Assembly (NCBI RefSeq): GCF_026624755.1
Contig: NZ_JAPMXC010000001.1
Coordinates: 620,001-684,000, forward strand
Source of the DNA: Robbsia betulipollinis
GTDB taxonomy: Bacteria; Pseudomonadota; Gammaproteobacteria; Burkholderiales; Burkholderiaceae
DNA length: 64,000 nt
Reading direction: 5' to 3'
Shown here: positions 63,701 to 64,000 of the stretch, one piece after another
Numbering within the stretch: position 1 is the first letter of the stretch
How the letters are laid out: every line of letters starts with the position of its first letter
Made by a program: the position numbers and the translations under genes
The notes under the pieces: model-generated
Seen by the model: only the letters and a program-made list of their open reading frames with translations
Database searches by the model: none
What the model was told of the DNA's origin: nothing

Positions 63701-64000
63701 GTCGTGTCTCCTCTTTTTTTCTTGCTGCGACGACACGGTGTCCGTTTCCGACCGGACAGGTGTCGACCGTCTCTCAAGATGAGTCTAGACAGACGGGCAC
63801 GAAAGATAAAGCGAGCTGAACCGCATTCATACTTAAGTAAAACTATCTTTTCAGGAGACGCGCATGCGCCCGTTGCCGGCGTCCGCGACGGTGCGGCACG
63901 TCAGGAAAAAGCGGCGTTAAAAAGCGGGAGTCGGAAAAAGGGATGAGGGGAAAGCGCAGCGGGAAACCGCCGGCACGGCATACCGCCCTGCCAGCGATGT
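63701..64000. other. Intergenic region at the right edge
   Basis: Holds promoter/box B and a 10-bp palindrome TACTTAAGTA (63830-63839). No gene accepted up to the window end; a divergent gene may begin beyond it. Confidence 0.5.
63803..63850 (-). promoter_or_regulatory. LysR-linked promoter/box B (amidohydrolase-atoE operon)
   Basis: Minus strand: box AAAGATAGTTTTACTTAAG (63832-63850) matches box A at 15 of 19 positions, followed at the same distance by ATGAAT, 16 bases and -10 TATCTT (63803-63808, part of the 8-base AAGATAAA shared with copy A). The operon start at 63700 is about 100 bases downstream. Confidence 0.6.

Noticed and set aside
1-64000. Mobile elements, prophage, tRNA or rRNA genes
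   Set aside because: No transposase, integrase or phage structural gene and no tRNA-like cloverleaf was recognised by reading; a covariance search would be needed to exclude small RNAs.

Overview
The window looks like a chromosomal or megaplasmid segment of a Burkholderiaceae-type betaproteobacterium. The grounds are high GC content, three trimeric porins of the Burkholderia type, many solute transporters and a dense set of catabolic operons. No rRNA, tRNA, insertion sequence, phage or CRISPR array was recognised. The genus cannot be fixed from the sequence alone.

Left part (1-31 kb): a PaoC-like molybdoenzyme subunit, a Cache-type chemoreceptor, a porin, a membrane GGDEF-EAL protein with a small partner, and a two-gene importer in which permease and ATPase are one polypeptide (8358-11256). 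Next come an amidohydrolase-MFS-GntR unit, a decayed S9 peptidase, and a KdgT - kinase/PdxA2 fusion - DeoR operon that fits D-threonate-type sugar acid use (16039-20204). After a 1.2 kb stretch without a recognisable gene there are two SDR proteins with an MmyB-like regulator, an ArsC-like reductase, small unknown genes and a TauD/TfdA dioxygenase. This part ends with an operon of MHS transporter, AhpD-like protein, flavoprotein and DUF3293 protein.

Middle part (31-53 kb): an unknown gene behind a LexA-like box, a Tat-exported MmgE/PrpD protein and a small secreted protein. Then comes what I consider the main find, a coordinated catabolic regulon. Six promoters (upstream of a lactonase, two porins, a Tsx-like channel, a 9-gene operon and an MFS transporter) share the same 32-bp operator. 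In all six it abuts a degenerate -35 element, with 17 bp to a TAnnnT -10. An AraC-family gene (35559-36503) lies inside the regulon and is the obvious candidate activator. The long operon (50478 down to 39670) encodes two Pht5-like decarboxylase-fold proteins, LigJ-type hydratase, amidohydrolase, MFS transporter, a variant LigB-type extradiol dioxygenase, HpcH/HpaI aldolase, a ThDP enzyme and a secreted beta-propeller. Together these read as outer-membrane entry, uptake, decarboxylation, ring cleavage, hydration and aldol cleavage of an aromatic carboxylate whose identity I cannot name.

Right part (53-64 kb): a DadA-like oxidase, a chemoreceptor, and two minus-strand operons around a LysR gene. 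One is CitE-like lyase, CaiB-type CoA-transferase and 2-hydroxycarboxylate transporter; the other is amidohydrolase and AtoE-type transporter. Both operons share a conserved upstream box and promoter, pointing to joint control by the LysR protein. The 2HCT transporter carries an in-frame minisatellite in its central linker.
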